Shown: positions 8,786-18,131 of the stretch, piece after piece
Numbering within the stretch: the stretch's first letter is position 1
Layout of the letters: every line of letters begins with the position of its first letter
Origin: Desulfobacter curvatus DSM 3379
GTDB lineage: Bacteria; Desulfobacterota; Desulfobacteria; Desulfobacterales; Desulfobacteraceae
DNA length: 64,000 nt
Direction of reading: 5' to 3'
NCBI RefSeq assembly: GCF_000373985.1
Contig: NZ_KB893112.1
Span: forward strand, 1 to 64,000
The notes under the pieces: generated by a model
Databases searched by the model: none
What the model was told of the DNA's origin: nothing
The model's input: the letters and a program-made list of their open reading frames with translations, nothing else
Program-made: the position numbers and the translations under genes

Positions 8786-9346
8786 ATGGCGGCAAAACTT
8801 TTTATTGTGTCAGCACCCTCAGGTGCCGGCAAGACAACCCTTGTCAAAAAATTGTTGAAGCGGGCTGACGATCTGGTATATTCCATTTCCCATACCACCC
8901 GTCCCCCCCGACAAGGGGAGGTTCACGGAAAGGACTATTTTTTCACGGATAAAGCACAGTTCATGGAAATGGTGGAATCCGGCCAGATGCTGGAGTGGGC
9001 GCAAGTCCACGGCAATTGTTACGGCACATCCGCCCCTTTTGTCCAGGAACGGCTTGCCTCAGGCCGAAGCGTTTTATTGGATATTGATGTCCAGGGGGGG
9101 AGACAGATTATGGATTTTGGTCTGGATTGTGTTTCCATATTCATCATGGCACCGTCTTTAGCGGTGCTTGAACAGCGGCTGCGGGGCAGGGGAACCGATA
9201 CCGAAGAGGTGATCCGCACGCGTTTGGAGAATGCAAAAGGGGAAATTGCCCAGAAATCCTTTTATACCCATGTGGTGGTCAATGATGTGCTGGAGGATGC
9301 GGTTACCGAACTTGTTGCCATTGTTGAACAGGAGACGGCGAACTGA
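8786..9346 (+). CDS. gmk: Guanylate kinase
   Basis: 186 residues; phosphorylates GMP to GDP with ATP in the cytoplasm. The P-loop SAPSGAGKTTL is at the N-terminus. SISHTTRPPRQGE and GKDYFF bind GMP, and LLDIDVQGGRQI is the Walker-B-like region. RLRGRGTDTEE is the lid. Slightly shorter than E. coli Gmk (207) but complete by motifs. The stop shares a base with the rlmB start (TGATG). Confidence 0.96.
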   Translation: MAAKLFIVSAPSGAGKTTLVKKLLKRADDLVYSISHTTRPPRQGEVHGKDYFFTDKAQFMEMVESGQMLEWAQVHGNCYGTSAPFVQERLASGRSVLLDIDVQGGRQIMDFGLDCVSIFIMAPSLAVLEQRLRGRGTDTEEVIRTRLENAKGEIAQKSFYTHVVVNDVLEDAVTELVAIVEQETAN

Positions 9347-10173
9347 TGGCCGGCAAATCAGGACCCCCGGGTCGGAGGCACAAAGCCCGGGGTCAGAAGC
9401 GAAACAGCGAAAATAGAAATCCCGGGGATAAAGAGATCCTCTACGGATATCACTCTGTATTTGAAGCCTTGAAAGCCGGCCAGCGTAAATTTGAATCCAT
9501 CATGGTGTATGAAAACCGGTCTGATAAACGTGTTCAGGCCGTGGCTGATTTGGCGGGCAAGAAACAAGTGCCGGTGCAAACCCTTACCGGTGAGGAACTG
9601 GATCGGCTGGCCGGCTTTGGCCGCCACCAGGGCATCGCCGCCAGGGTGTCTCCCTTTCCGGTCCAATCCGTCTCTGCGTTGATCAAGCAGATTGAAATTC
9701 GGACGGACCCGTTTTTTATTCTTATTCTTGAAAGCATTGAAGATCCACAAAATACCGGTGCGTTGATCCGCACCGCTCTGTGTGCCGATGTGGATTATAT
9801 TGTGATGCCAAAAGACCGTTGTGCCCTGCCGTCTGCCGGGGTGTCCCGCAGTTCGGCCGGGGCCATGGAGCATGCCCCCATCTTTTTAGCCACTAATCTT
9901 TCGGCTTTGATTCGTGACCTTAAAAAATATGGCACCTGGGTGTCCGGCCTGGATGCCGGTGGCGATAAAGGCCTTTTTGAGGCAGACCTTACCGGCAACC
10001 TGGCCCTTGTGGTGGGGGGCGAGCATACCGGACTGCGGCCCGGGGTAAGAAAAGCCTGTGATTTTATTTTGTCCATTCCCATGGAAACCCATATTACGTC
10101 TTTGAATGCATCCGTGGCAGGCGGTATTGCCATGTTCGAGGCCCGCCGTCAGCGCCTGGGCCTCAACGCCTGA
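9346..10173 (+). CDS. rlmB: 23S rRNA (guanosine-2'-O-)-methyltransferase RlmB-type, TrmH/SpoU family
   Basis: 275 residues. A basic N-terminal tail of about 25 residues precedes a substrate-binding domain (LYGYHSVFEAL, then GFGRHQGIAARV) and the SPOUT methyltransferase domain. SPOUT motif 1 is ESIEDPQNTGALIRTA, motif 2 LVVGGEHTGLRPGV, motif 3 SIPMETHITSLNASVAGGIA. The pattern fits RlmB, which methylates G2251 of 23S rRNA, but related TrmH members cannot be excluded. TGATG overlap with gmk upstream and comF downstream shows tight coupling. Confidence 0.88.
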   Translation: MAGKSGPPGRRHKARGQKRNSENRNPGDKEILYGYHSVFEALKAGQRKFESIMVYENRSDKRVQAVADLAGKKQVPVQTLTGEELDRLAGFGRHQGIAARVSPFPVQSVSALIKQIEIRTDPFFILILESIEDPQNTGALIRTALCADVDYIVMPKDRCALPSAGVSRSSAGAMEHAPIFLATNLSALIRDLKKYGTWVSGLDAGGDKGLFEADLTGNLALVVGGEHTGLRPGVRKACDFILSIPMETHITSLNASVAGGIAMFEARRQRLGLNA

Positions 10174-10940
10174 TGATAAGAAAATTGGCCAAAGCGGCCG
10201 TGGCCGGGATGGGCGCACTGATCTTCCCGGATAAATGCCTGGGATGCGGAAAATACATTAAAAAGCCCACGGAGAACCCGTTAAGCGTCTGCTTTTGCCT
10301 CACCTGCCTGGGACAGGGGATGCCGGTATTTGATCACCCGTTTTGCCCTGCCTGCGGCCGTTGTTTTGAATCCGGCCCTGACCATCTGTGTGGCGCCTGT
10401 CTTGAGACACCCATGGCAATGCAGAGCGTCAGGGCGGCCTTTGTGTATAAGGGTATGATACAAAGGGCCTTGGGGTTGTTCAAATACCAATCAAAGCTCA
10501 GTCTGGCCCGGCCCTTTGAACGCCATCTGTTTCAGGCCTTTGCCACCCATTTTGACATGGATCATTTTCATCTGATCATGCCCATCCCCCTCCATGGCTC
10601 AAAGGCTAAAAAGCGCGGATTCAACCAGTCCTATTTTCTTGTCCGAAATTTTCCCCGACTGTACAAGGATGCCTATGATCGGCCGCCGCCATGGCGCATT
10701 GACATCAGTGGCCTTGCCCGGGTCCGGGCAACGATCAGCCAGACCGGCTTAGACCATAAGGCACGAAAAAAGAATCTGACCCAGGCCTTTGCCTGCCCAA
10801 ATCCTGCCCGTATCAAAGGTAAACACATCCTTTTGGTGGATGATGTGTTTACCACTGGGGCCACCTGCGATGCTGCGGCCCAGACCCTTTTGGCGGCAGG
10901 GGCTGCCGGTGTGTCTGCCCTGGTTTTGGCCAGGGCCTGA
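10173..10940 (+). CDS. ComF family phosphoribosyltransferase-like protein
   Basis: 255 residues. An N-terminal double zinc finger (CLGCGKY, CLTCL, CPACGRC, CGAC) is followed by a phosphoribosyltransferase fold. It has IPLHGSKAKKRGFNQS and the PRPP-binding loop ILLVDDVFTTGATC. In naturally competent bacteria ComF supports DNA uptake. In most others (GntX/YhgH type) its substrate is unknown. It is the last gene of the plus-strand run and ends 15 bp before the convergent GlmS-like gene, with no clear terminator in between. Confidence 0.9.
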   Translation: MIRKLAKAAVAGMGALIFPDKCLGCGKYIKKPTENPLSVCFCLTCLGQGMPVFDHPFCPACGRCFESGPDHLCGACLETPMAMQSVRAAFVYKGMIQRALGLFKYQSKLSLARPFERHLFQAFATHFDMDHFHLIMPIPLHGSKAKKRGFNQSYFLVRNFPRLYKDAYDRPPPWRIDISGLARVRATISQTGLDHKARKKNLTQAFACPNPARIKGKHILLVDDVFTTGATCDAAAQTLLAAGAAGVSALVLARA

Positions 10941-10955
10941 CACCGGGCCGGGCAC

Positions 10956-13900
10956 TTAATCTAATTTTTCAACAATCGCCTCCACAGCCTGCTCAGCCGT
11001 AGCCCCGAACAGGGTCTCAATGTCCACAAGGTTCAGGTATTTATCATCCCATGCCACATTTTTACTTTCAAGAATCCAGTCTTTAAGCCGGGTATATTTC
11101 CCGCCCAAGGCCTTGATTTTTTTCAGCAGGGTAACCTCTTCTGTGGATTTAAAGGCGATGTTTAAAGACAAAATTAATTCAATGATGTTGGGAGATGTCG
11201 GCGACGATGAAAGTATCGGAATCACCAGAATGCTTCTGTTGTCTTTCCGGCCCTTGCCGATATATACGTTGCCCTCCCTGACAATGATGTTTTTGGTGCC
11301 CTGAAGACGGTGATCTGTTTCCACCCTTGAGGACTCATGGGTCAGAATGCCGGTTTTTGATACCACATCAATGCGGGTGTCGGGTGTAACCTTTCCCAAA
11401 AGGCTTAAGCCGGAGATGCGGTAGAGTACCGCACCTTTAATTTCGGATATAATTTCCTGCAGGTTTTTAAGGACCAGCACATTGGTGTTGGTAATCAAAG
11501 GAATCTGGATGTCGTGCTCGGCCAGGATATCAAATATGATACCTTCAAATTTTTCACTGATCCGGCTGGTACCCACGGTAACTGTTTTAGCCTGGTGCTT
11601 GATAGCATCCACGGGCCGGGCCATGATATTAATGGCCTGGTTCATGGTGGTAAAAAAGGTGGACAGCATATTTGGCGGGGTGCCTTTAACACCAAAGTCC
11701 ATTTCAAAATCCGATACCGGCAGCCTGCCGGACAGATATTTGAGCAGCAAGGTGATGTTTGAAACCGTATTCAGGCCGATGGCACTGGGAAATTCTCCCT
11801 GGCGCCTTTTCAAGGAAAATTGATTATAGAATTCCGCTACGGTTTCGGTGAATTTGTTCTCTAAAAGCACCTCGTAATCATCATGGCCCATGCGCCTGAA
11901 TTCTTCGATGATATTTTCTATTTTCAGTCTTGCCTCGTAGAGAAATTTTGATTTGTCATTGATGGCAAGGGCTGCGTAGTATCCCCAGATATGGCCCACC
12001 AGGGTATTGAGAACCGGGGCAAAATGTTCCTGGATTTCAGGTATCTTGAAAACGGCCTTGGCATATAGATCAAACCGGTTTTCGCCCTGGGTGGTGATCA
12101 CAATGGGACAGGCTTTGTGGGCATGGAAAATGGCTGTATCCTTGATGATGTCCCCAAGCACACTTTCTCTGGTTCCCGCAGCACAGACAATGATCAATGG
12201 TTCGCTTGACAGGTCAATATGTTTTTTGTCTTCAACAAAATCCGAAGAGATGGTTTTGTAGCACAGTTCCGACAGTTTAATTCTGATTTCGTCGGCAGAT
12301 GTTTTGTTGGCACCGGAACCTACCGTGGCCCAGTATGTTTTGGATATGGCCAGGTTGTCCGCACATGCCTTAATTTCTTCACGCATGTCAAGCACCGTTT
12401 TCATTTTTGCCGGCAGTGCCATCAGTGCATGGATTTGATCGCTGATATATTTTTCACTTCTGGCATTGAGCAGCGCAGCCAGGTGCAGCCCGAGCACGGC
12501 CCCGGCGGTGATCTGGGAATAAAAGGCCTTGGTGGAGGCCACGGACATCTCTATGTCCCTGCCGGAACTGGTATACAATACCCCGTCCACTTTGAAGGTC
12601 AGATCCGAATCCCTGCGGTTTACAATGGCAAGGCTTCTTGCTCCGTGAGCCCGGACCATGTCCACTGTCCGGTTGGTATCCGTGGTGGTGCCGGACTGGC
12701 TGATGGCCACGACCAGCGTGTTTTCCATGGCTCTGGCATTGTCTCCTTTGCAGCCGATGCTGAACCCGGAAAGTTCTGACGCTTTCTGGGCGCGAATGTT
12801 CATGGCTTTACTCCCCAGGTAATGGGTGAGAAGATCCGCACATCCCTGGGCGGCAATACCGGCTGTCCCTTGGCCGATGAAATATATATTTTTTATTTTT
12901 CCGGATCGTAAATCTTCTTCCAGGTCCGGCGGAATGATTGTCCTGCTCAGATTGACATTGAAAAGTCCTGAACCCGGATTCTGTTTGAATTTGTTTTCCA
13001 GTGTTTTTTCAACGGAGAGCGGGGCTTCGGATATTTCCTTGAGAAAATAGTGGTTGTACCCCTGGCGGTCAATGTCCCTGGAGGTGATTTGACTGGTGAG
13101 TAAATCCTCCTGAGTCAGGGTAATGGGCTGGCGGTCATAGTAAAAGGAGCGCACCCCTTCAATGCCGCCGGCACTCTCCTGGTCCAGGATCACGATTTGT
13201 CCATTTTCTTCGCCGTTCAGTTTAATGTAGTGGCGGGTCTCCTCCACCACCCCGTATAATTCAGATGCCGCAATATAATGGTCCGGGGCGACTCCCACAA
13301 AAATGGCCTGCCCACTGCCTTTCTGGGCCAGAAACAATTTGCCCGGGGCAAGGTCCGTGTGCATGGAAATGGCATGGGATCCCTCAAATTCATTGACCGC
13401 CAGGCGAAATGCCTCTTCAATGGGTGCGCCCATTTTCAGGTGGTGTTCAATCTGCAACGGGATCAATTTGGTGTCCGTGGTGATCTGGGGATGAATTTTA
13501 TCGTACCGGGCTTCGTATTCGGTTTTCAGTTCCAGGTAGTTGTCAATATCCCCGTTAAGGCAAACATGGATGATGCCGCTTTGGGATACCTTGGTATCTG
13601 TGGAGGTATTGTCCAAAGGATGGCAGTTGGCCTCGGTGATATCACCTATTGATGCCCACCTTGTATGGGCCGAGACCGATGATGCGGATAGGGAAAACCC
13701 TGCAAGCACCTGGAGTAGATGGTCATCTTTAATCTGGTTCCTGATAAAGGCGATGTTGTCGCCAAGGGCACCTATTTCTGCTGCAAATTTGTATACGAAA
13801 CAGATGGTAATGCGGTTCAGGGAATCTGGTGTGCTGATTTCATTGATCGAGATAGTGTTGTTTGACAGGATTTGTCGGTTGCATCTGTTTTCTAACCCTT

Positions 13901-14669
13901 CGGCGAGCCCCTTTTTTCCCAGAACGCTTTTATACTTTGAGAACTCTTCTTCATCCAGGGTGCACAGCACTGAAATACCTGCCGAATCCCGCCCTCTGAC
14001 CTCCAGGCGATCAAGGCTGTTGAGTACGGCATTGATCCGTTTGAAAAGCGCTATCCCTGAAGGGTTATTTTCTTTCCTTATACCCGGGGCCAGGTGCTCA
14101 ACGGATTCGATATTGTCAATAATTTCTTTTTTCAGACACCAGTAGAGATCCTTGAGCTGGTCAATATAATTTGCGGCTATCTCTACCTCGGGTGTGGATA
14201 AGTTGGCGGTGGCAGATTTAAAATCCCGGACTTCATCCGTAAGAATTTTTTCAATATTCCGGGCGACGTCCGACAGTTTTCGGGTTTTTTCTCGGTTATA
14301 AAACAGGGACGCAAAAATCGTTTCCTGTTTAAGGTTCTGGGCATGGTCAAATAAGGTGGATAAAAATTCTTTGCCGCCCAGGTAATCTTGTGAAACCATT
14401 GGGCTTCTATCTTTGGAAAACGGGCCAAGACGATTTTTTGAAAGGGTTTCAACACCTTTGGACAGGGATTTAAGATCATCTTCACAGGCAGGCCCTTTAA
14501 AGGCCACAAGGGCACAAATCCCACAGTTTAGGGTACAGCCGGTGTCGGGGAAAAAGAGTACAGTGTTCTCCTCCACCGAAGACAACGGTTTTCCCATATC
14601 CACATTTATTTTTGCAATGCGTTTAAGATAATCAAAAAAATGTGTTGAAAAATTGTCTTGCCGTCTCAT
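10956..14669 (-). CDS. Large GlmS-like amidotransferase/double SIS protein with leader and extra domains
   Basis: 1237 residues, twice the size of GlmS (about 610). Order: residues 1-48 leader; Cys49-Gly-Ile, matching the N-terminal nucleophile of class II glutamine amidotransferases; an extra segment about 60-215; the rest of the glutaminase (RGRDSAG about 225, HTRWA about 335, LNGDIDNY about 371); first SIS domain (FIGQGTAG, ISQSGTTTDT about 656, VASTKAF); second SIS (VGSGANKTSADE, KKHIDLS, to about 905); then about 330 residues I do not recognise. Probably it makes or handles glucosamine-6-phosphate or a related amino sugar. The start is firm: GGAGGAGAC lies 4-12 bp before the ATG. The leader must be cut off, as in glutamate synthase, for the Cys to act. 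Last gene of the lptD operon. Confidence 0.8.
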   Translation of the reverse strand: MRRQDNFSTHFFDYLKRIAKINVDMGKPLSSVEENTVLFFPDTGCTLNCGICALVAFKGPACEDDLKSLSKGVETLSKNRLGPFSKDRSPMVSQDYLGGKEFLSTLFDHAQNLKQETIFASLFYNREKTRKLSDVARNIEKILTDEVRDFKSATANLSTPEVEIAANYIDQLKDLYWCLKKEIIDNIESVEHLAPGIRKENNPSGIALFKRINAVLNSLDRLEVRGRDSAGISVLCTLDEEEFSKYKSVLGKKGLAEGLENRCNRQILSNNTISINEISTPDSLNRITICFVYKFAAEIGALGDNIAFIRNQIKDDHLLQVLAGFSLSASSVSAHTRWASIGDITEANCHPLDNTSTDTKVSQSGIIHVCLNGDIDNYLELKTEYEARYDKIHPQITTDTKLIPLQIEHHLKMGAPIEEAFRLAVNEFEGSHAISMHTDLAPGKLFLAQKGSGQAIFVGVAPDHYIAASELYGVVEETRHYIKLNGEENGQIVILDQESAGGIEGVRSFYYDRQPITLTQEDLLTSQITSRDIDRQGYNHYFLKEISEAPLSVEKTLENKFKQNPGSGLFNVNLSRTIIPPDLEEDLRSGKIKNIYFIGQGTAGIAAQGCADLLTHYLGSKAMNIRAQKASELSGFSIGCKGDNARAMENTLVVAISQSGTTTDTNRTVDMVRAHGARSLAIVNRRDSDLTFKVDGVLYTSSGRDIEMSVASTKAFYSQITAGAVLGLHLAALLNARSEKYISDQIHALMALPAKMKTVLDMREEIKACADNLAISKTYWATVGSGANKTSADEIRIKLSELCYKTISSDFVEDKKHIDLSSEPLIIVCAAGTRESVLGDIIKDTAIFHAHKACPIVITTQGENRFDLYAKAVFKIPEIQEHFAPVLNTLVGHIWGYYAALAINDKSKFLYEARLKIENIIEEFRRMGHDDYEVLLENKFTETVAEFYNQFSLKRRQGEFPSAIGLNTVSNITLLLKYLSGRLPVSDFEMDFGVKGTPPNMLSTFFTTMNQAINIMARPVDAIKHQAKTVTVGTSRISEKFEGIIFDILAEHDIQIPLITNTNVLVLKNLQEIISEIKGAVLYRISGLSLLGKVTPDTRIDVVSKTGILTHESSRVETDHRLQGTKNIIVREGNVYIGKGRKDNRSILVIPILSSSPTSPNIIELILSLNIAFKSTEEVTLLKKIKALGGKYTRLKDWILESKNVAWDDKYLNLVDIETLFGATAEQAVEAIVEKLD

Positions 14670-14744
14670 ATGTCTCCTCCGTTATACGTTCCGGAATTTT
14701 TGTATATGAAAGTCATCGTTCTGTATTGAGTTGCTTTCATGCTG

Positions 14745-14795
14745 TGTTGTGGGGTTAACCTGGATGTTGGGCGGCCAGGTTGGTCAGCGCCTGTT
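14745..14795. repeat. 51-bp dispersed intergenic repeat, copy 1
   Basis: Ungapped match of 51 bp to the copies at 34920-34970 and 58971-59021 (35 of 51 identical to the latter by hand count). It begins TGTTGTGGGG, has CCTGG and CCAGG arms 11 bp apart, and ends in CCTGTT, which includes the first two bases of the complement of the neighbouring stop codon. It lies in the 124-bp gap between the GlmS-like gene and the penicillin-binding protein gene. Confidence 0.7.
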
Positions 14796-16185
14796 ATTCC
14801 GGAACAGCTGAAGTTGCAGTTAGCGAACTTTTTTGGGTTTCGGGGGCGCTGAAATAGGTTTTCAGCATGTTTTTTGCGTGAATGCATGCCCGGGTCCCGA
14901 TATATTTGCCGTGACCCACTAACACTGTGACAATTAAAGTATCTTTTGTTGTTTTTCTTTGACCAAATCCTGTGAACCAGTCGTATTTGACCGTATGCTC
15001 CCGGTTCGACAGGGAGCCGGTTTTCCCACCGATCAAAAGATTTGATAATACTTTATCCCGCGAATATCCCCGGAATGATTTTCCGGCGGTACCGCTTGAT
15101 ACGGTTTTTTTCATGAGTCTTTTCATGGTGGCGGCTGTCTTGGCGCTGATCGGTGTTTTATATATCTCTTTGGTACTTTTGTAAATCTCCTCTTCATCCG
15201 AATTGGCTATCCGGTCCACAAGACGGGGGACAAGGCTTTGTCCGTTGTTCGCCACAGCTGAAATCAAGGTCATTGCAAATACAGGTGAAATCAGCGTGTC
15301 TCGATTAAATCCGCATCCAAGTTCCGCCAAATGGTAATCTCCTCCGGTTGTTGAAAAATAGGAGACCGAAAAATTAAAATCCGTATCCGGACTTTGGTTG
15401 AATCCAAATTTTTCGGCAAACTTGTTAAGTGTCGCTTCGCCCAGGGTGAGCTGTCCAAGCTTGCCGAATACAGGGTTTATGGATTCGGCAAAGGCTGTTT
15501 CCAACGTAACCCGGCTGGTGTATTTTGTTTTCTGGTTTGTTAATTGTTGTTTGTACAGGGTGTATTTTCTGCCGTTGAAATAAAGGGGGGTGGTGGCTGT
15601 GTAGTTTAATTTTTCCACGGCGGCAGATGCGGTGACGATTTTGAAAATACTGGCAGCGGGATAACCGGCCGATGTGCAGGGGTTGTTGCCCGGCTTGCCC
15701 GTATCAAATCCGGCCATGGCTTTTATGAATCCGGTGCTGCCGTCCATGGCCACCATGGCGATGAGTTCGGGTTTTCCCCTGTCCAGGGTCTTCAGATAGT
15801 CCAGCGTTTTGATCAGTTCCTCCTGGAGGCGTGTGTCCAGATGGGTGTGGATGGTATATGTCCAGGACGGCCCGTCCGCAAAGAACCGGTCTGTTGTGGC
15901 ATTGAGAATATCAATATTTTGGACCAGGGTTTGGACCTGGAATTTATCAAGGCGCTTGGGCGGGGCCGTTTCACTTGCAGTCTTATCAGGTTTTGGGGAA
16001 AATAGCCATTTGCCGATTTTGGATACCGTGTATACGCCAAACCAGATCAGTGCACAGGCCACCGCACCAAGACAGAGCAAAACCGCAATTTTGCGTATGC
16101 ACAGGGCCATGGACCGTTTCTTTTTTTGCTGGGTATAGCTTGCCTGAAATTCTCGCCAGGACTGTTCTGTTTTAATAGAATCCAA
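14794..16185 (-). CDS. Single-domain penicillin-binding protein (transpeptidase)
   Basis: 463 residues. A cytoplasmic basic stretch with QQKKKRS is followed by one membrane helix (about 28-52), so it is anchored with the catalytic domain in the periplasm. The transpeptidase motifs are in order: SxxK in ASIFK (nucleophile Ser), SxN in AESIN, and KTG in GGKTGSL. There is no transglycosylase domain and no obvious dimerisation domain, so it is smaller than PBP2 or PBP3. It could be a D,D-transpeptidase or a class D beta-lactamase-like protein; the size and long insertions favour a PBP. The start is a TTG with weak Shine-Dalgarno support, 20 bp after metG; the first in-frame ATG is about residue 26, just before the membrane helix. 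Confidence 0.8.
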   Translation of the reverse strand: MDSIKTEQSWREFQASYTQQKKKRSMALCIRKIAVLLCLGAVACALIWFGVYTVSKIGKWLFSPKPDKTASETAPPKRLDKFQVQTLVQNIDILNATTDRFFADGPSWTYTIHTHLDTRLQEELIKTLDYLKTLDRGKPELIAMVAMDGSTGFIKAMAGFDTGKPGNNPCTSAGYPAASIFKIVTASAAVEKLNYTATTPLYFNGRKYTLYKQQLTNQKTKYTSRVTLETAFAESINPVFGKLGQLTLGEATLNKFAEKFGFNQSPDTDFNFSVSYFSTTGGDYHLAELGCGFNRDTLISPVFAMTLISAVANNGQSLVPRLVDRIANSDEEEIYKSTKEIYKTPISAKTAATMKRLMKKTVSSGTAGKSFRGYSRDKVLSNLLIGGKTGSLSNREHTVKYDWFTGFGQRKTTKDTLIVTVLVGHGKYIGTRACIHAKNMLKTYFSAPETQKSSLTATSAVPE

Positions 16186-16205
16186 GGGTGTATCTCAAAT
16201 AAATG

Positions 16206-18119
16206 CTATTTAATGGGGCAACCGGATTTAGGACTGCCGTTAAATCCGGAAAGAACAAGGTTTTTCTTCACACTTCCTGCAAGCACCATGCCCTCGGACA
16301 ACTCGCCCATAAGTTTCACGGGTTTCAGGTTGGCCACGATAATAACCTCTTTGCCCACCACTTCTTCGGGGGTATAGGATTTGCCGATACCAGCCACGAT
16401 CTGCCGGGTCTGGGCGCCTATGTTCACTTGAAGTTTGAGCAGTTTGTCCGATTTTTCAATTCGTTCGGCAGACAGGATTTTGCCGGCTCTCAGATCGATT
16501 TTGGAAAAATCCTCAATGGTGATTTCGTCTTTTAATGCCGGTTTGAGGGGTTGGGGGGCAGGGGGGGCATCCGCTTTTTTTCCAACGTCCACCCGGGGAA
16601 AAAGGATCTGGGGCTTTGCCAGGGTAATGCCCTGTGGCATCTGGCCCCAGGGCCGGACGGCATCAAGGGTGAAAAACCCTTTTTCAGGCAGTTCAAGGCC
16701 GAGGGCGGCAATGATTTTACCGCTGGTTTCCGGCATGACCGGCCAGATCAGACCCGCCACAAGGCGAATCCCCTCCAGCAGTTCGTACAACACCGTACCA
16801 AGTTCGTCTGCGCGTGCCGGATCTTTGGCCAGGGTCCAGGGTTCGTTGGCAACAATGTATTTATTCATGGCTGACACCAGTTCCCAGACACTTGCAAGGG
16901 CCTTGTGAAACTGACACTCCGCCATGGCCGTTGTGTACGCTTCAAAAGCTGCTGCCGCCTCAGGTTCAAGGCTTAATAAGCCGTTGTCCGGATCCGCAGC
17001 CGGGCCCTGGATGGTACCTTTAAAATATTTGTGGTTCATGGACAGCACACGGGAGAACAGGTTGCCCAAGTCGTTGGCAAGGTCTGAGTTGATCCGTGAG
17101 ATAATAACATCTTCTGTGAAATTGGCGTCCAGGCCAAATACCATCTCCCGCATAAGAAAATATCTGAATGCATCCACACCAAACCTTCCGGTTACCTCGA
17201 CGGGGTCGGTGACATTGCCGATGCTTTTTGACATTTTAGAGCCCTGGACATTCCAGAATCCATGGACATTTAACCCATTGTATGTCTTAATGCCGGCGGC
17301 TTTAAGCATGATGGGCCAGTAAATTCCATGGGGTTTGATAATGTCCTTGGCCACAAAATGCCGGGTGGTGGGCCAGAATTTTTTAAACTTATCTCCGTCA
17401 GGGTATTCAAGGGCCGTAATGTAGTTAACCAGGGCGTCAAACCATACATAGGTGACATAATCTTCATCAAAGGGCAGGGTGATACCCCAGGTCAGCCGGG
17501 TTTTGGGCCGGGAGATGCACAGGTCTTCCAAAGGCTCCTTAAGAAATGAGAGAAGTTCCTTTCTGTACTGTTCGGGCCGGATAAAATCCGGGTGGGTTTC
17601 GATGTGCTCAATGAGCCAGTCCTGGTACTTGCTCATTTTAAAGAAATAGTTTGATTCCTTGATGGTTTCCGGCACCGTGCCGTGGTCCGGGCATTTCCCG
17701 TCCACAAGCTCGCGTTCCTGGTAGAATCTTTCACACCCAAAGCAATAAATGCCTTCATAACTTGAAAAATAGATGTCCCCTTTGTCATAAATTGTGGACA
17801 GAACAGATTTTACCACCTCAATATGCTTAGGATCGGTTGTACGGATAAACTGGTCGTTTTCTATGTTGAGCAGGGGTAGAACATCCTGAAATAGTTTGCT
17901 GATTTTATCTGCGTAAGCCTTAGGCGTAGTGTTTTCCTTTTCCGCGGCCTGAACGATTTTATCCCCGTGTTCATCCGTTCCTGTTAAAAAAAAGGTATCA
18001 GCCCCTTCCATCTTTTTAAAACGGGTTGCGACATCTGCTGCAATTGAGGTATAGGCATGGCCGAGATGGGGTTTGGCATTCACATAATAAATGGGCGTGG
18101 TGTAGTATTGACAAGTCAT
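16206..18119 (-). CDS. metG: Methionyl-tRNA synthetase with C-terminal tRNA-binding domain
   Basis: 637 residues. It charges tRNA-Met with methionine. HIGH-type motif PHLGHAYTS near the N-terminus, zinc-knuckle Cys pairs (FGCERF and CPDHG), the ATP loop GSKMSKSIGN, then the anticodon-binding helical domain. The last about 110 residues form an EMAP/Trbp111-like OB fold (DLRAGKI, LLKLQVNIG, LKPVKLMGELSEGMVLAG). Full length and intact. It is 12 bp downstream of ricT and in the long minus-strand operon. Confidence 0.96.
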   Translation of the reverse strand: MTCQYYTTPIYYVNAKPHLGHAYTSIAADVATRFKKMEGADTFFLTGTDEHGDKIVQAAEKENTTPKAYADKISKLFQDVLPLLNIENDQFIRTTDPKHIEVVKSVLSTIYDKGDIYFSSYEGIYCFGCERFYQERELVDGKCPDHGTVPETIKESNYFFKMSKYQDWLIEHIETHPDFIRPEQYRKELLSFLKEPLEDLCISRPKTRLTWGITLPFDEDYVTYVWFDALVNYITALEYPDGDKFKKFWPTTRHFVAKDIIKPHGIYWPIMLKAAGIKTYNGLNVHGFWNVQGSKMSKSIGNVTDPVEVTGRFGVDAFRYFLMREMVFGLDANFTEDVIISRINSDLANDLGNLFSRVLSMNHKYFKGTIQGPAADPDNGLLSLEPEAAAAFEAYTTAMAECQFHKALASVWELVSAMNKYIVANEPWTLAKDPARADELGTVLYELLEGIRLVAGLIWPVMPETSGKIIAALGLELPEKGFFTLDAVRPWGQMPQGITLAKPQILFPRVDVGKKADAPPAPQPLKPALKDEITIEDFSKIDLRAGKILSAERIEKSDKLLKLQVNIGAQTRQIVAGIGKSYTPEEVVGKEVIIVANLKPVKLMGELSEGMVLAGSVKKNLVLSGFNGSPKSGCPIK

Positions 18120-18131
18120 TGAGATGGGTTC

